Program-made: the position numbers and the translations under genes
Shown here: positions 13,201 to 21,595 of the stretch, piece by piece
Layout: the number at the start of each line of letters is the position of its first letter
How positions within the stretch are numbered: position 1 is the stretch's first letter
Notes under the pieces: generated by a model
What the model saw: only the letters and a program-made list of their open reading frames with translations
Databases searched by the model: none
What the model was told of the DNA's origin: nothing
Assembly: GCA_030407085.1 (NCBI GenBank)
Contig: CM059585.1
Location: forward strand, 8,425,001-8,489,000
DNA length: 64,000 nt
Direction of reading: 5' to 3'
DNA from: Trichopria drosophilae
Taxonomy: Eukaryota > Arthropoda > Insecta > Hymenoptera > Diapriidae

Positions 13201-16200
13201 AACTAAAAAATTGTTCCAGTCATTAAACTCATTAAGATTCAGTGAAGCGTTTAACTATTTTCAATCATTATTATAAATAGTGGTTTAAGATAGGCGTGAT
13301 TCTTGAATAAATTCTATGGGCTATGCCTACCAAATCTAACGATCTTTTTAAAACTTTAAAAACTCACTTTATTAAAATATAATAAAAAATAAAAAATATA
13401 CAAAAATTTAAAACTGATTAAAAACTTTGACTCAACGTTTTGGACCGCTCGGGTCCCTCTTCAAGAGTCTGTCTGAATGTAAACTATTTTCAATCATTTT
13501 CAACAATTGAAGCTAATAATTTTGTTTATGTCACATTTAATTGTTAAATACCATAAATATTAATTTGTAGGTGAAAATAACTGGCCATTGCGGTTCCATT
13601 AATTAATTTTTTATTAACCCTACGTTTCGACATCTGGTTTGATGTCCTCCTCAGGGGTTTTTAACCTTTAAAACATATGTTTTTTACAATCACAAAATAA
13701 TATGAGAAAAAACAATAATAAAAATAAACTTAATTATCGGTGCGACTTACAGATAGTTATGTTGATGGTGTATATAAAAAAAAACTACATTTTTAAATGA
13801 GCATAAGAATTCATTTCTTCTTAAAGCAATGTTGTTAACTGACAATCAATACCGAGTGACTTGCCATTGAATTCTAGTCGATTTTGTGTGTGTTTATTAT
13901 ATTGTGCAGTGTTAGTATATATAAGTATTAATATAAGGTGTGAATGGCTATATTATAATTGATGTGTTCCTGGTAACTAAATTAAATTGTTGTATAAAGA
14001 ATTTAAGTTTTGAGTGTCAGTACGCTAATTAACCCTTTCGGAATTGGAAGGTGCCCTGTGTGGCATTGACGCAATAGTGCGCACATTGGTTTTTTTCTAT
14101 TCAACTTTCTCCGATTTGGAATCCAAGTCTAACTTAGGGGTTTCGGTATCATGCCATAATATTATTTTTTTAAATATTATTGCAAAATATTATTGTAAAA
14201 AATATTATTGTGAAAAATATTACAATAAAAAATATGAAACTACATAATACTAGTGTGATAAATATTGAAATGATTTAATATTATAAAAGGTTAGGTTAGG
14301 CTAGGTTTGGTTAGGTTAGGTTAGGTTAGGTTAGGTCACAATTATGACGAACGTTTACGAGAATTAATCCAGTCATGGTGCGACGAATGCAATATAAGTC
14401 AATACTTACGAGGCATTGCTCATAATGTAAAATGATATGTACAATATTAAATTTATTTTCAATAAACTATTTGTAATCTTACAATATCCGATCTTAATGT
14501 CTCTAATGTTATTAACAATAATATTTTTTGCCATAATATTATATTTTTTTAATATTATGGCATGTAATCGCGGTTTTTGGGGTCCCTGAATCCGAATCTG
14601 TAGTCAAAATTTAAAAATTCAAAATGGCGGCCGAAAATGAAAAAAGTTACTCGATAGTAACGAAATTTGTTACTCAGGAGTTTTCGGGATTGCTAATTAC
14701 GAATTCAAGCTTGAAATTTTGAAATTCAAGATGGCGGATTCACATTCGCAATCAGCAACCTCGAAAACCCCCGAGTAACAAATTTCATCACAATCAAGTA
14801 ATTTTTTTCATTTTCGGCCACCATCTTGGATTCGCCATTTTGAATTTGCAAATTTTGAGTTCAAGTTCGTAATCAGCGACCTCGAAAACCCTTCAGTACG
14901 GGTTGGAGTCGAAATGCTGCCATTCTGGGCACTTTTTGTAGAATTTTCTGTGCCAACGAAGGGGTTAACTGCATTATTGTGTTTTTTTTTAATGTATCAT
15001 CTCTTTGATCCGACGTCTATCGTAAACTCGTTCTACATCCAAGAACTTATAATTTTTAAAATCAAAGTTATGTCCCATTTTTAACATGTGTTTCGTCAAA
15101 GTATGTCCATTATTGTACTTCCAAACGTTTTTATGCTCTCCTATTCCTTTTTTCACCTCCATATTTAAAAATGTAGTTTTTTTTATATACACCATCAACA
15201 TAACTGTCTGTAAGTCGCACCGATAATTATTTATTTATCTATTTATAAATGGGTTTACGGACCTTGTATTATTAGAAAAGATTGGTCGAGGATTCAAGCA
15301 GTTCAGAATTCCTATTTGCCCTTTGTCTTTGGCATTAGAAAATACGACCACATTTCTCCTGCTTTTAAAAGATCAGGATGGATAAAAATGAGTGACAGTA
15401 TGGAAATTAGAACTCTTGCCTTAATGTCTACGTGTTTTGCTAATAATTCCCCTGATTATCTAATCAGTAGGTTGAAATGGTTGGTTAGGGATTCTGTGGC
15501 TCGGAGAGGAGTATAGCTTCTACTCTCTGTCTCCTAGTTAGTTCTACTGCCAAATTTAACGGCGCTTTTTCACTTTTTGTGGTGAGAATTTTTAATGCTC
15601 TTCCGTTCAAGTTAAGACAATTACTCCGATTTCCAAGAGAATTTATTAGCAGTCTAAGACAATTTTATCGAGAGCGATATGATTCAGTTGCGTTTCCCTA
15701 TATATTGTATTAACCTCTTTTTTATTTTCGTTACCGGTATTTTTTTTTTCTTGTATTAATATTCTGATTTATATTTCCTATTTGTTTTCTTACATTTGCG
15801 TGTTTCTTTTTGTATTAACTTTGGTTCAATGTTGTTCGGCTCCAGTTCATATGTCAAAATAATGTATTTTATAATTTATTTTGTGGTAGTTTCACGAATG
15901 GGTCAGTCTGCAAAGCAGCTTCGTAAAAGCTGTGACTCGACCCTTGGCATTGTAAAGGAATAATGTACTCTCTTTACGTGACCAATAAAGATGTCTATTA
16001 TTATTATTATTATTATTATACCCCATAATTTACAAGTGTACATAGATAATAATAGTAACAAATATAACTGAACTTCATCTATTAGATGAAAATAGAATAT
16101 ATGAAAATGTAACGAAAAGAATGTCTCAATATTGACAGTAGATTTAATTTTTAACATAGCTGTTGAAAGTTGGAGTTCTTGAAGGTGTGGTAGGTTAAGG

Positions 16201-17336
16201 ATACCCTGGCGATGGAGTTTGTTAAGTTATTGGCAACATCGTTGCACAGGCGCAAGTAGGATGTAGTTCCATTTTTTAAAATTAATTTCATTTTTGTTAT
16301 TTTTATTGTTTATATTATTTTTACTATTGATTTAAAGGTTAAAAACCCTTGAGGAGGAATCAGAAATAATGGAACCGCAATGGCCAATTATTTTCACCTA
16401 TTTTATTGTTCGAAGAATTATACAATTTCAAATAAATATTAATTATCGTAAATATCAATATTTTGTTTACGTTTTTTAATACATTTAGGGATATGAAAGT
16501 TTACGTACCTGTGTGCCAAACGTACTGAACCCAAACGTACGTACTGGCCGCAAAGAAAAGCCAGTGTACCGGGATGAAAAAGAAGCAAATCATATCGGAC
16601 GTTAGTGCGATACAAATAAAAAACACAGAAAAGACCTGAAAATATTCCTGGTTAACTCTCGGAATTCGATTCGCTCCACGATCTTATCCCATAATACTTA
16701 CCAAGCCCTGATATTTAAAAGAATCGTAAACGCTTCTTAAGAGGAGCCAAAACGGCCACAGGAACTCAAATCTGAATTCCAAAATGAAATCTGCTAAAAT
16801 GACCATGACCCATAGCAGCAGAAACTTCAGATAAAGTAGGGTACTAGAACCAAACAAAACACTTTTGTTAACGACCCAATAGATTCCGCACTTATATAAT
16901 GTCTCACGATTAAGAAAACAATCCTATCGAACACATTAACGGACCACAAAACAAGAAGAATTTAAAACAACGGAGATCTGGAAAGAATTGAAAACAAACA
17001 TTGCAAAACACTGAAAGGTCACTGTCGAAGCTGTGAACCGAGGAAGGTCCTTCGAAAAGGACTCTAGAAACAAAATCGAGAAGAGCGAGGTCAGGGTTTC
17101 CTCCCGGGTGGAGAACGTTCCGGAAGACCTGGAGGACGAGTTCCTGGGTCCAGGACCGCCAGGATCGCGGAGACGGATTTGTAATTTTTTGGTTATTTTT
17201 AAGATCGCGGCCATTGTGATGCACACGCATATGGCGAGGTTCCTTGGTGTGCATACCTCCCGTAGATTCCTTCGGTGATCTTGCTGCGTTTCAAGGGCCT
17301 CCGGAGCTTGCCGCACTCGGCATTTCTTCTCTTCAT
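1045..17336 (-). CDS. maco: macoilin, spliced gene, C-terminus off the left edge
   Basis: Macoilin is a conserved ER membrane protein of neurons, needed for normal excitability. It has an N-terminal multipass membrane domain, a low-complexity linker and a C-terminal coiled coil. I assembled the visible coding sequence from eight minus-strand exons: 17336-17257, 16843-16702, 16635-16509, 9833-9704, 3218-3152, 2975-2759, 1705 (or 1719)-1356 and 1290-1045. All introns are GT-AG, and codon phases match at every junction except 2759/1705. The start matches the family N-terminus (MKRRNAECGKLRRP, then ITEGIYGS). The membrane blocks (LADFILEFRFEFLWPFWL, FFAASTYVWVQYVWHT, DLCRPFAAHCIGYPVVTLGF) and the cytosolic KENEFYLQLLHQALP motif are diagnostic when compared with remembered vertebrate macoilin. 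About 450 residues are visible; the coiled-coil half lies beyond position 1. Neighbour: 4E-BP lies upstream on the same strand. Identification is very secure. Confidence 0.95.
1356..1705 (-). CDS. maco: macoilin exon 7 (low-complexity linker)
   Basis: The frame reads IIDRENRQILKKLLSKMLQH and continues as an Asn/His/Ser-rich linker ending in QIIERVG; the donor is TCGG|GTAAGT. The strongest acceptor (CCGTTTCAG|ATC, exon start 1705) gives phase 0, but exon 6 leaves one spare base. An alternative acceptor (GATCTGTAG, start 1719) restores the frame and adds a few residues. A missing micro-exon between 1720 and 2758 is the other possibility. The exon itself is well supported by phase continuity with exon 8. 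Confidence 0.8.
2759..2975 (-). CDS. maco: macoilin exon 6 (start of cytosolic region)
   Basis: The acceptor is TACTACAACAG|AGA, in phase 0 with exon 5. There are 72 codons and one extra base, and the donor is AAAG|GTAAAT. It opens with RKQKDVAKENEFYLQLLHQA and LPAEQQ, which is conserved in macoilins, then runs into a Gln-rich and Ser/Pro-rich linker typical of insect versions. Its phase-1 end does not fit the stronger acceptor of the next exon, so the exact exon 6/7 junction is unresolved. Confidence 0.92.
3152..3218 (-). CDS. maco: macoilin exon 5
   Basis: The acceptor is GAATTTTAG|C, completing Cys160. There are 22 codons (residues 161-182), and the donor is CAG|GTCAGT. It encodes IGYPVVTLGFGFKSYVGYRM followed by RQ, the end of the membrane domain and the entry into the cytosolic region. 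Confidence 0.94.
3689..3948. mobile_element. pogo-like MITE, copy 1
   Basis: Terminal inverted repeats begin CAGTAGACGATCGATATAAG and end with the complement of CAGTAGACGCTCGATATAAG. The element is flanked by TA on both sides (3687-3688 and 3949-3950). It is non-coding, with internal GGTTCTTATA-type repeats. The CAGT terminus with a TA duplication is typical of pogo/Tigger elements. A second copy is at 19085-19355 in inverted orientation. Confidence 0.75.
4440..4690. repeat. imperfect palindrome beside the LINE 3' end
   Basis: A GC-richer segment in which the left half (ATCGCCTAGACGC-like, read in complement) recurs inverted in the right half (GATCGCCGAGACGC), centred near 4550. A short open frame at 4575-4799 arises from it and has no protein character. 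Confidence 0.4.
4900..7720 (-). mobile_element. degenerate RNase H-bearing LINE (LOA/I/R1-like), minus strand
   Basis: Read on the minus strand, fragments of a non-LTR polymerase appear in order. A DAFPDIEGAFNRTS RT block is at about 7200-7140. A GYVDDTAVLA catalytic block (YVDD) is at 6935-6905. An RNase H-like WFTVGSKRSQ start is at about 6155-6120. A C-terminal zinc knuckle (CTRCDENLEE, then IHFFCEYPA) is at about 5175-5110. Many stops and frameshifts interrupt it and the 5' part is missing, so it is dead. It lies in the macoilin intron between exons 4 and 5. The clade (LOA, I or R1) cannot be fixed by eye. Confidence 0.8.
7868..8105. mobile_element. pogo-like MITE, second family
   Basis: It starts with CAGTAGAGTCCGGTATAATT after a TA and ends GTATTT(comp)...GAGACTG before a TA. 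The inner motif CAGTCTCGTTATATTTACC at 7928 matches the complement of the right end. It is GC-rich inside, contains TGACGTCAC and has no ORF. Confidence 0.55.
8106..9703. other. AT-rich macoilin intron, nothing recognised
   Basis: Low-complexity AT-rich sequence between the pogo-like MITE and macoilin exon 4. A 63-codon open frame at 8904-9095 has no recognisable protein features. Confidence 0.5.
9704..9833 (-). CDS. maco: macoilin exon 4 (membrane domain)
   Basis: The acceptor is TTTCCTACAG|AT, completing Asp117. There are 42 codons (residues 118-159) and two bases of Cys160, and the donor is CTG|GTAAGT. It encodes KGVCLPTVMLWLLFLYIEAA, then VRLKDL, ending in the invariant LDLCRPFAAH. It is isolated by 6.5-6.7 kb introns on both sides, both expanded by transposon insertions. 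Confidence 0.95.
9973..10400. repeat. palindromic element with a 40-bp tandem core
   Basis: The arms (TATGACTATTACAGTTCGTA at left, its complement at right) are inverted with few changes. The core holds three tandem copies of a 40-base AT unit at 10051-10090, 10091-10130 and 10131-10170, each ending in CAATTAAT. Confidence 0.7.
10975..11788. repeat. foldback MITE with CCAGCAAT termini
   Basis: It begins CCAGCAATCGAATTTTGATA and ends ATTGCTGG. It is filled with GAATTCAATT-type inverted repeats and contains a near-perfect long hairpin at 11257-11424. A 60-codon frame within it is a repeat artefact. Confidence 0.6.
11257..11424. repeat. near-perfect hairpin, about 70-bp arms
   Basis: The left arm AAACGAAAACGAATAGAAAG and onward pairs with the right arm ending CTTTCTATTCGTTTTCGTTT with very few mismatches, around a loop of about 25 bases. 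The arms include TGAATTCAAGTGAATTAAAA. Confidence 0.75.
12114..12590 (+). repeat. direct repeat pair of about 45 bp within foldback A
   Basis: GAGGATCCATTGTCAAAATA and ACAATAATCGTTGCAAAAGC occur in both copies, at 12114-12158 and 12544-12588. Flanking AAGTATAAGATGTAATTT sequence recurs inverted at about 12660-12690, so this is a nested inverted structure. Confidence 0.6.
14152..14572. repeat. AT-rich insert with ATGCCATAATATTA ends
   Basis: The inverted ends ATGCCATAATATTA (14152) and TAATATTATGGCAT (14572) enclose an array of AATATTATTG-like units, a telomere-type TTAGG array and unique sequence. It is nested within the TTAA element. Confidence 0.5.
14289..14336 (+). repeat. interstitial (TTAGG)n array, about 9 units
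   Basis: Tandem GGTTA units with variants (GGCTA, GGTTT). TTAGG is the telomeric repeat of many insects; here it is short and embedded in transposon sequence, so it is interstitial. Confidence 0.9.
14986..15190 (-). pseudogene. Penelope GIY-YIG endonuclease C-terminal fragment
   Basis: The minus-strand frame reads HTLTKHMLKMGHNFDFKNYK and FLDVERVYDRRRIKEMIH, preceded by a GEHK motif. This is the typical end of Penelope-like reverse transcriptases with a GIY-YIG nuclease (pattern HxLxKH-GHxFDF-xxLDVE-xRxxxEMxHI). The RT body and the GIY-YIG motif itself are gone. The upstream edge runs into the inverted repeat, so the first residues of the frame are repeat-derived. Confidence 0.75.
15231..16019 (+). 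mobile_element. 5'-truncated LINE, 3' end with (ATT)n tail
   Basis: The plus-strand frame at 15300-15515 resembles the C-terminal part of insect non-LTR ORF2 proteins (QNSYLPFVFGIRKYDHISPA, then GWIKMSDSMEIRTLALMS). A degraded F-VR-FN-LP-like block follows at 15570-15690. The element ends at GACCAATAAAGATGTCTATT and an (ATT)n microsatellite tail, typical of jockey/CR1/I-type elements. It is inserted in the right arm of Penelope-like element A. Confidence 0.7.
15994..16019 (+). repeat. (ATT)n LINE tail microsatellite
   Basis: A simple TTA/ATT trinucleotide run directly after the AATAAAGATG end of the truncated LINE, acting as its 3' tail. Confidence 0.85.
16509..16635 (-). CDS. maco: macoilin exon 3 (membrane domain)
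   Basis: The acceptor is TATTTTCAG|GTC. There are 42 codons (residues 75-116) plus the first base of Asp117, and the donor is ACAG|GTACGT. The exon encodes VFSVFFICIALTSDMICFFF, then IPVHWLFFAASTYVWVQYVW and HT. These are two closely spaced hydrophobic segments, matching the SVFF-C-A-TSD and FFAASTYVWVQYVWHT motifs of the family. Confidence 0.95.
16702..16843 (-). CDS. maco: macoilin exon 2 (first membrane segment)
   Basis: The acceptor is GGTTCTAG|T, completing Ser27. There are 47 full codons (residues 28-74), and the donor is TTG|GTAAGT. The exon encodes TLLYLKFLLLWVMVILADFI, then LEFRFEFLWPFWLLLRSVYD and SFKYQGL. It contains a hydrophobic transmembrane helix followed by the strongly conserved ADF-LEFRFE-LWPFW block. 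Confidence 0.95.
17257..17336 (-). CDS. maco: macoilin exon 1 (start codon)
   Basis: The ATG is at 17336-17334. The exon gives 26 codons plus two bases of Ser27 and encodes MKRRNAECGKLRRPLKRSKI followed by TEGIYG. The basic cytosolic N-terminus matches macoilin family members almost residue for residue, which fixes the start. The donor is GAG|GTATGC. Longer frames on both strands here are shadows or lie in the 5' leader. Confidence 0.95.
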
Positions 17337-17870
17337 ATTCCTCGACGATGTCGTCGCTCGTATGGAAGTTTACTTCTCGGTGGTAACACAAGAGAAAAAA
17401 GAGGATACCCGCGGGGGCGAACCACGCACTCGCGAGTCGCGCGAAACTGAATGCCTGCCCTGAAACCTCCTGTACGGTCCCTTTTGTTGTCATTCGCCCG
17501 TGGACAGATTCTCGGTCTCGCGGTGGTTCACCAGGCAGCTGATTGGTCCATCGAGGGACATGGCGCTCGAGTCGCGCGCCACACAGAGAGAGAGAGGGAA
17601 AAAGGGTGAACTGGAAAACTCGTCGAGGATGCGAATACGCGACCTGGGGGAACCTCTACGGGGGGGGAAAACGTCGGCCGGGACTTTTTCGTCTTACGGG
17701 ACGAGGACTTTTCCCGGAACGGCGCGCCGACCAATTCCGGGTTTCGTTCCGAGCCTTTATCGATCGCAGATGTCTCTTCTGGCTTCTTTGCCACTTCGCC
17801 AGTCGCCTCGGTAACACTTCGGCCAAAGTCGGCAATTGTTGCTACCTGCCTCATTTTGCAATTAAAAAAC
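17337..17870 (-). promoter_or_regulatory. GC-rich 5' leader and promoter zone of macoilin
   Basis: Directly upstream of the macoilin ATG the sequence turns clearly GC- and CpG-rich, in contrast to the AT-rich flanks, which is typical of an insect housekeeping-type promoter. Several overlapping open frames occur on both strands but none resembles a protein, and they are composition artefacts. The transcription start cannot be placed from sequence alone. Confidence 0.55.
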
Positions 17871-18445
17871 TCAAAAATACCACCCCCGTATCCTCATTTT
17901 GTCCCGTGGTCCTCAAGGACCGAAGAAATCTCCAGTCAATTTTGAGTTTCTTACGTCAACTTCGGATCCTTTGTTCGCGATCGCATCTTTGTCTTTTCAG
18001 CGTTTGAATTCGTCTCGGGGATGAAATTTGAAAAAAGTTCGGGTGAAATTTTGATATAATGAAAAGGAGGGGCAAAATAGTGACGATTTCCAGGGTATAA
18101 TTTTTCTTGGTAACGAAGAAACGGTGAAGTTTTCTAGAATGTTTTAATCAATAAATTTATCAATTTGTCCATCGTGTTTTGATAAACATTTCCGATAGAC
18201 GAAATATTGATGTTCAAAAATTAAGATGAACTTTTTAGTTTACCGACATTACAAACTTTTCATTCAAGGTTATGTTTCGTGTTGTTATATTTTACTAAAT
18301 TGTTCGATCCGCTGTTTTAGTATCATAACCTCTTTCATGACTTTAAAATGATCACATTACAGGTCACGTGGTGTATCATGTGATGGGTCACGTGCTCATT
18401 TTTTGCAAAGATCCATTGGGTTTCAGAGCAAACGAAAAATGATGA
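17871..18445. other. macoilin upstream flank, nothing recognised
   Basis: Transition from the GC-rich promoter to AT-rich intergenic DNA. A short segment GCAAAGATCCATTGGGTTTC near 18404 recurs inverted near 11825, next to the foldback family. Confidence 0.4.
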
Positions 18446-18585
18446 AGGTAGTTAGACCCCAGAAAATCATATGTTGACGAAAAATATTTAATAACGTTTC
18501 CAAGAATTTAATTTTCAATATTAATAATATTGTTGAAAAATGAAAGCATTATTCTTCTTGAAAAAAAATGTGCAAAAATAATTTG

Positions 18586-19531
18586 TTAATCCTTTGCGGC
18601 AAACATTTTTCTTTAAACGGTAAACAGCTGAAAATTGTTTGGGTTTTCGAGGTTGCTGATTACGAATCTGAAGTCAGATTTTGAAAATTCAATATGTCGG
18701 ATCTAAGATGGCCGACATAAATGTGAAAATTTACTTGATCTGGATGAAACTGGGTACTCGGGGTTTTTGAGGTCACTGATTACGAATCTGACATAGAATT
18801 TTGAAAATTCAAAATGGCGAATCCAAGATGGTCGACGAAAATGCAAAAAATCACCCAAACTTGATGAAACCTCCGAGTACCCACTTTCATCAAGACCGAG
18901 TAATTTTTCACTTTTTGGTCGGCCATCTTGAATCCGCCATTTTGAATTTTCAAAGTCCGTGGTCACATTCGTAATCAGCGACTCCGAAAACTCCCGAGTA
19001 CCCGTTTTGCAATATTATCTCTAAAAGGTTTGTCAATAATGCATTTTTTACCTAAAAGTGACCACTTTTAGATTTTGTTTGTTACAGTAGACGCTCGATA
19101 TAAGAACTACGTGCGTTCCGAGCTTCCCCGCCAAGCGCCGATATAAGAACCATTGGAGGGGAATTGATGCTTCCCCTTCTCTTGTATGTATGTACAGTAT
19201 AGGTGGACTCAACGAAATGCGTGGAACCGTTCATACCAGCAAAAAGTGTATGGAGGGGATACATCTCGAATGTTCATAGGCACTGTAATGATCAAAAAAG
19301 TGTTCTTATACCGATCGGTTCTTATAGCGATGGTTCTTATATCGAGCGTCTACTGTAATTATTTTAAAAATGACAATAATTTTATAGACTATACGCATGG
19401 ATTTTCATATTTTAACACCCCATGATGACAAAAAAATGCGCATAAATCGAATAAAAACTACTTCAAATTCATACAAAAATTGTTTGGAAAAAGGTGGTCG
19501 CAATTGGGACCACTATGCCGCAAAGGGTTAA
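18586..19531. mobile_element. piggyBac-like MITE, TTAA-flanked, copy 2
   Basis: TTAATCCTTTGCGGCA at the left and TGCCGCAAAGGGTTAA at the right. The interior holds inverted GATTACGAATCTGA and CAAAATGGCGAATCCAAGAT modules (18650-19010). A pogo-like MITE (19085-19355) is nested inside. It is itself inserted in foldback B. Confidence 0.75.
19085..19355. mobile_element. pogo-like MITE, copy 2
   Basis: Termini CAGTAGACGCTCGATATAAG and the inverse, with TA on both sides (19083-19084 and 19356-19357). It matches the 3689-3948 element in inverted orientation along its whole length, sharing ACATCTCGAATGTTC and CCCCTTCTC segments. Confidence 0.8.
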
Positions 19532-19810
19532 ACCACTTTTGTTATTTTTTCAATTTTTTTCTTCTCTGCTGATTTTAATGACTCATGCCTTATTTTTTCG
19601 AGAAAAAGATTCTCTACAACTTTACCGCCGGTATTTGGAAATTTCCGAAGCTAACGATAAATTATCTCTATTTATTTTAAAAAAGAACTTCTACTTTTAA
19701 CGAATTTTGTGTAATTTTTGTGATCAGACAAAGAATCTTAAAAAAAATTTTACGGTAAAGTTGAAGAGAATCTTTTTCTCGAAAAAATAATCCTCCATTC
19801 GTTAAAATAC

Positions 19811-20682
19811 GGGTAAACCTTCGGAAAAGCTACGACATCGCAAAAAAAAAATTGTGCCATATTAGTTTTGTGTATTTTTGCCTCCTGATTACGAATATGA
19901 CAAAAAAAATCGGCGCTCTGCTACACTGAAGCCGCTATCTTGAAAAAAACACCTAAAAATCGTGTCTTTTTTAGTTTTTTTCATTTATCATGAAAAATAC
20001 AAATCGGATGAAAAATATTTCAAATAAAAATTGTAGAGCACAAAATTCTCTGCAAAAAAGGTTTAGTACATAATTTTCATAATCTCAACAGAAAGCTCGC
20101 AAATGAGCGATGAAAGTGACCGTAATAGATTTCTGCAAGGAGTCCCGAGTTTCGAGAATTATGTTCAGAATGTACAATTGGCATTCTCCTACAGTTCGAA
20201 AGGAATTGCGTGAAACACGAGGGTGCCTGCGTGCTGGGGGGCTCCGCCCCCCAGACCACCCTTTTATACTAACCTAACCACCAACCATGCAAATGTGGGT
20301 CTATACAACAAACCGTTACAAGTTATTTAGTTATTTGCGGAGACTTTACCTCGCTGAAATCCATTACGGTCCCTTTCATCGCTCATTTGCGAGCTTTCTG
20401 TTAAGATTACTAAAATTATGTATCAAACCTTTTTTGTTAAGAATTTTGTGCTCTACATTTTTTATTTGAAATATTTTTTCATCCGATTTATATTTTTTAA
20501 GATAAATGGAAAAAACTAAAAAAAACACAATTTTTAGGTGTTTTTTCAAGATAGCGGCTTCTGTATAGCAGAGCGCCGATTTTTTTTGTCATATTCGTAA
20601 TCAGGGGGCAAAAATATACAAAACTAGTGTGATGAAATTTTTTTTCTCGATGTCGTAGCTCTTCCGAAGGTTTACCAAAATA
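19811..20682. repeat. long palindrome with GGTAAACCTTCGG ends
   Basis: The inverted arms start GGTAAACCTTCGGAAAAGCT and include GAAGCCGCTATCTTGAAAAA and GATTACGAATATGACAAAAA. They recur as complement at 20500-20682. Inner arms (GAAAGCTCGCAAATGAGCGA at 20090, inverse at 20375) continue the fold. Frames of about 60 codons inside are artefacts. Confidence 0.7.
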
Positions 20683-20899
20683 CGTTCATTTTTACAAAAT
20701 TCTTAACAGCGGAGAAGAAAAAATTTGAAAAAATAACAAAAGTGGCTTAACAAATTATTTTTGCACATTTCAATTTTTTTTTTCAAGAAGAATAATGTTT
20801 TCACTTTTCAACAATATTATTAATAATGAAAATTAAACTCTCGGAAACGTTATTAAATATTTTTCGTCAACCTGTGATATTCTGGGGTTTAACAACCTT

Positions 20900-21595
20900 A
20901 AGAATTATTCTTTTTTGAAATTATGTTCGCTTTCGTGTATAATACTCGACGTCTTTCTATACCTTAGAATAAAATATGTGCCTAATTCTATTATGGTTTT
21001 AAACAAATATATACAAGATATCAATGGGGTTTTTAAGATTGAGGTTATGTACGTAAATACTTAAGAAGAATCGCGAAGTATTCATTCGGTTTGGTTTGGT
21101 TTTACAGAAAGTTTTCAGAATTCCGCATGAAAGAATCCCAATGCGTCTAGAAATATTACGACATAACCTCAATCTTTATTAAATACTCGTATCCTAGCTA
21201 ATAATTCTGTTTGTTGAACTTGGCGAATAATTCCCTATTAATCATTCTAAATTCGATTGCAAGAATTAACTTCTTGAATTCTTCTCTACTCTTCTACATA
21301 TAAATTATAACGCGAATTCTTCACTATTGCGAATGAAACATTAACGTGAATGTTTTGAATCCTTCTGAATAATTACTGCGATGGTAAAGTGTAATATTGC
21401 TTGCTGATACTAGAAGTATATTGTGAGAAATTGTCAATCATTCTGAATCCACAAACTTGCAAATGCTTCTTAATTATTAGAGAAGTCCGTAAATGTACTA
21501 GTCGGTTTGGTTACAAATAAATCGCTCCAGTTCCACGGTTAGGACAGTGGCGGTGGCAACATTCGCAGCCCTCCGTCGTTCCGTTCATTTTTAAA
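20900..21595. other. intergenic, nothing recognised
   Basis: AT-rich sequence without coding character or an evident repeat boundary. Confidence 0.4.

Larger units (their letters stand above)
14029..14968. mobile_element. piggyBac-like MITE, TTAA-flanked, copy 1
   Basis: TTAACCCTTTCGGAATTGGA at the left and GAAGGGGTTAA at the right give a TTAA target and CCC-start termini, the piggyBac pattern. The interior carries inverted GATTACGAATTC/AAAATGGCGG-type modules shared with other TTAA elements in the window. A further AT-rich insert bearing a TTAGG array lies at 14152-14572. No transposase remains. Confidence 0.65.
13568..16400 (-). mobile_element. Penelope-like element A with inverted terminal repeats, disrupted
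   Basis: Termini TAGGTGAAAATAACTGGCCA (13568) and the matching inverse ending TTTTCACCTA (16400). The inverted arms continue through AACCCTACGTTTCGA/GTCCTCCTCAGG-type sequence and TCGGTGCGACTTACAGATAG, for about 230 bp in total (13568-13800; 15168-15228 plus 16260-16400). The only coding remnant is a GIY-YIG C-terminus on the minus strand. A TTAA-flanked MITE (14029-14968) and a 5'-truncated LINE (15231-16019) have inserted into it. Confidence 0.7.
18446..20899. mobile_element. large foldback element B, sister of A, with nested insertions
   Basis: The left end AAGGTAGTTAGACCCCAGAA leads to TTGACGAAAAATATTTAATA. The right end is its inverse (TATTTTTCGTCAACCTGTGA, then GGGGTTTAACAACCTT). The arms carry the same CAAGAAGAATAATG and TTTTTCGAGAAAAAGATTCT modules as element A. 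Insertions: a TTAA-flanked MITE (18586-19531) and a palindrome (19811-20682). It is non-coding. Confidence 0.7.

Noticed and set aside
15903..16157. 84-codon minus-strand ORF
   Set aside because: It is antisense across the LINE 3' tail and its ATT microsatellite.
16936..17493. 185-codon minus-strand frame overlapping the macoilin start
   Set aside because: It is in a different frame from the macoilin exon 1 start, runs through the exon 1 donor into intron 1, and has no protein similarity. It reflects GC-rich composition.
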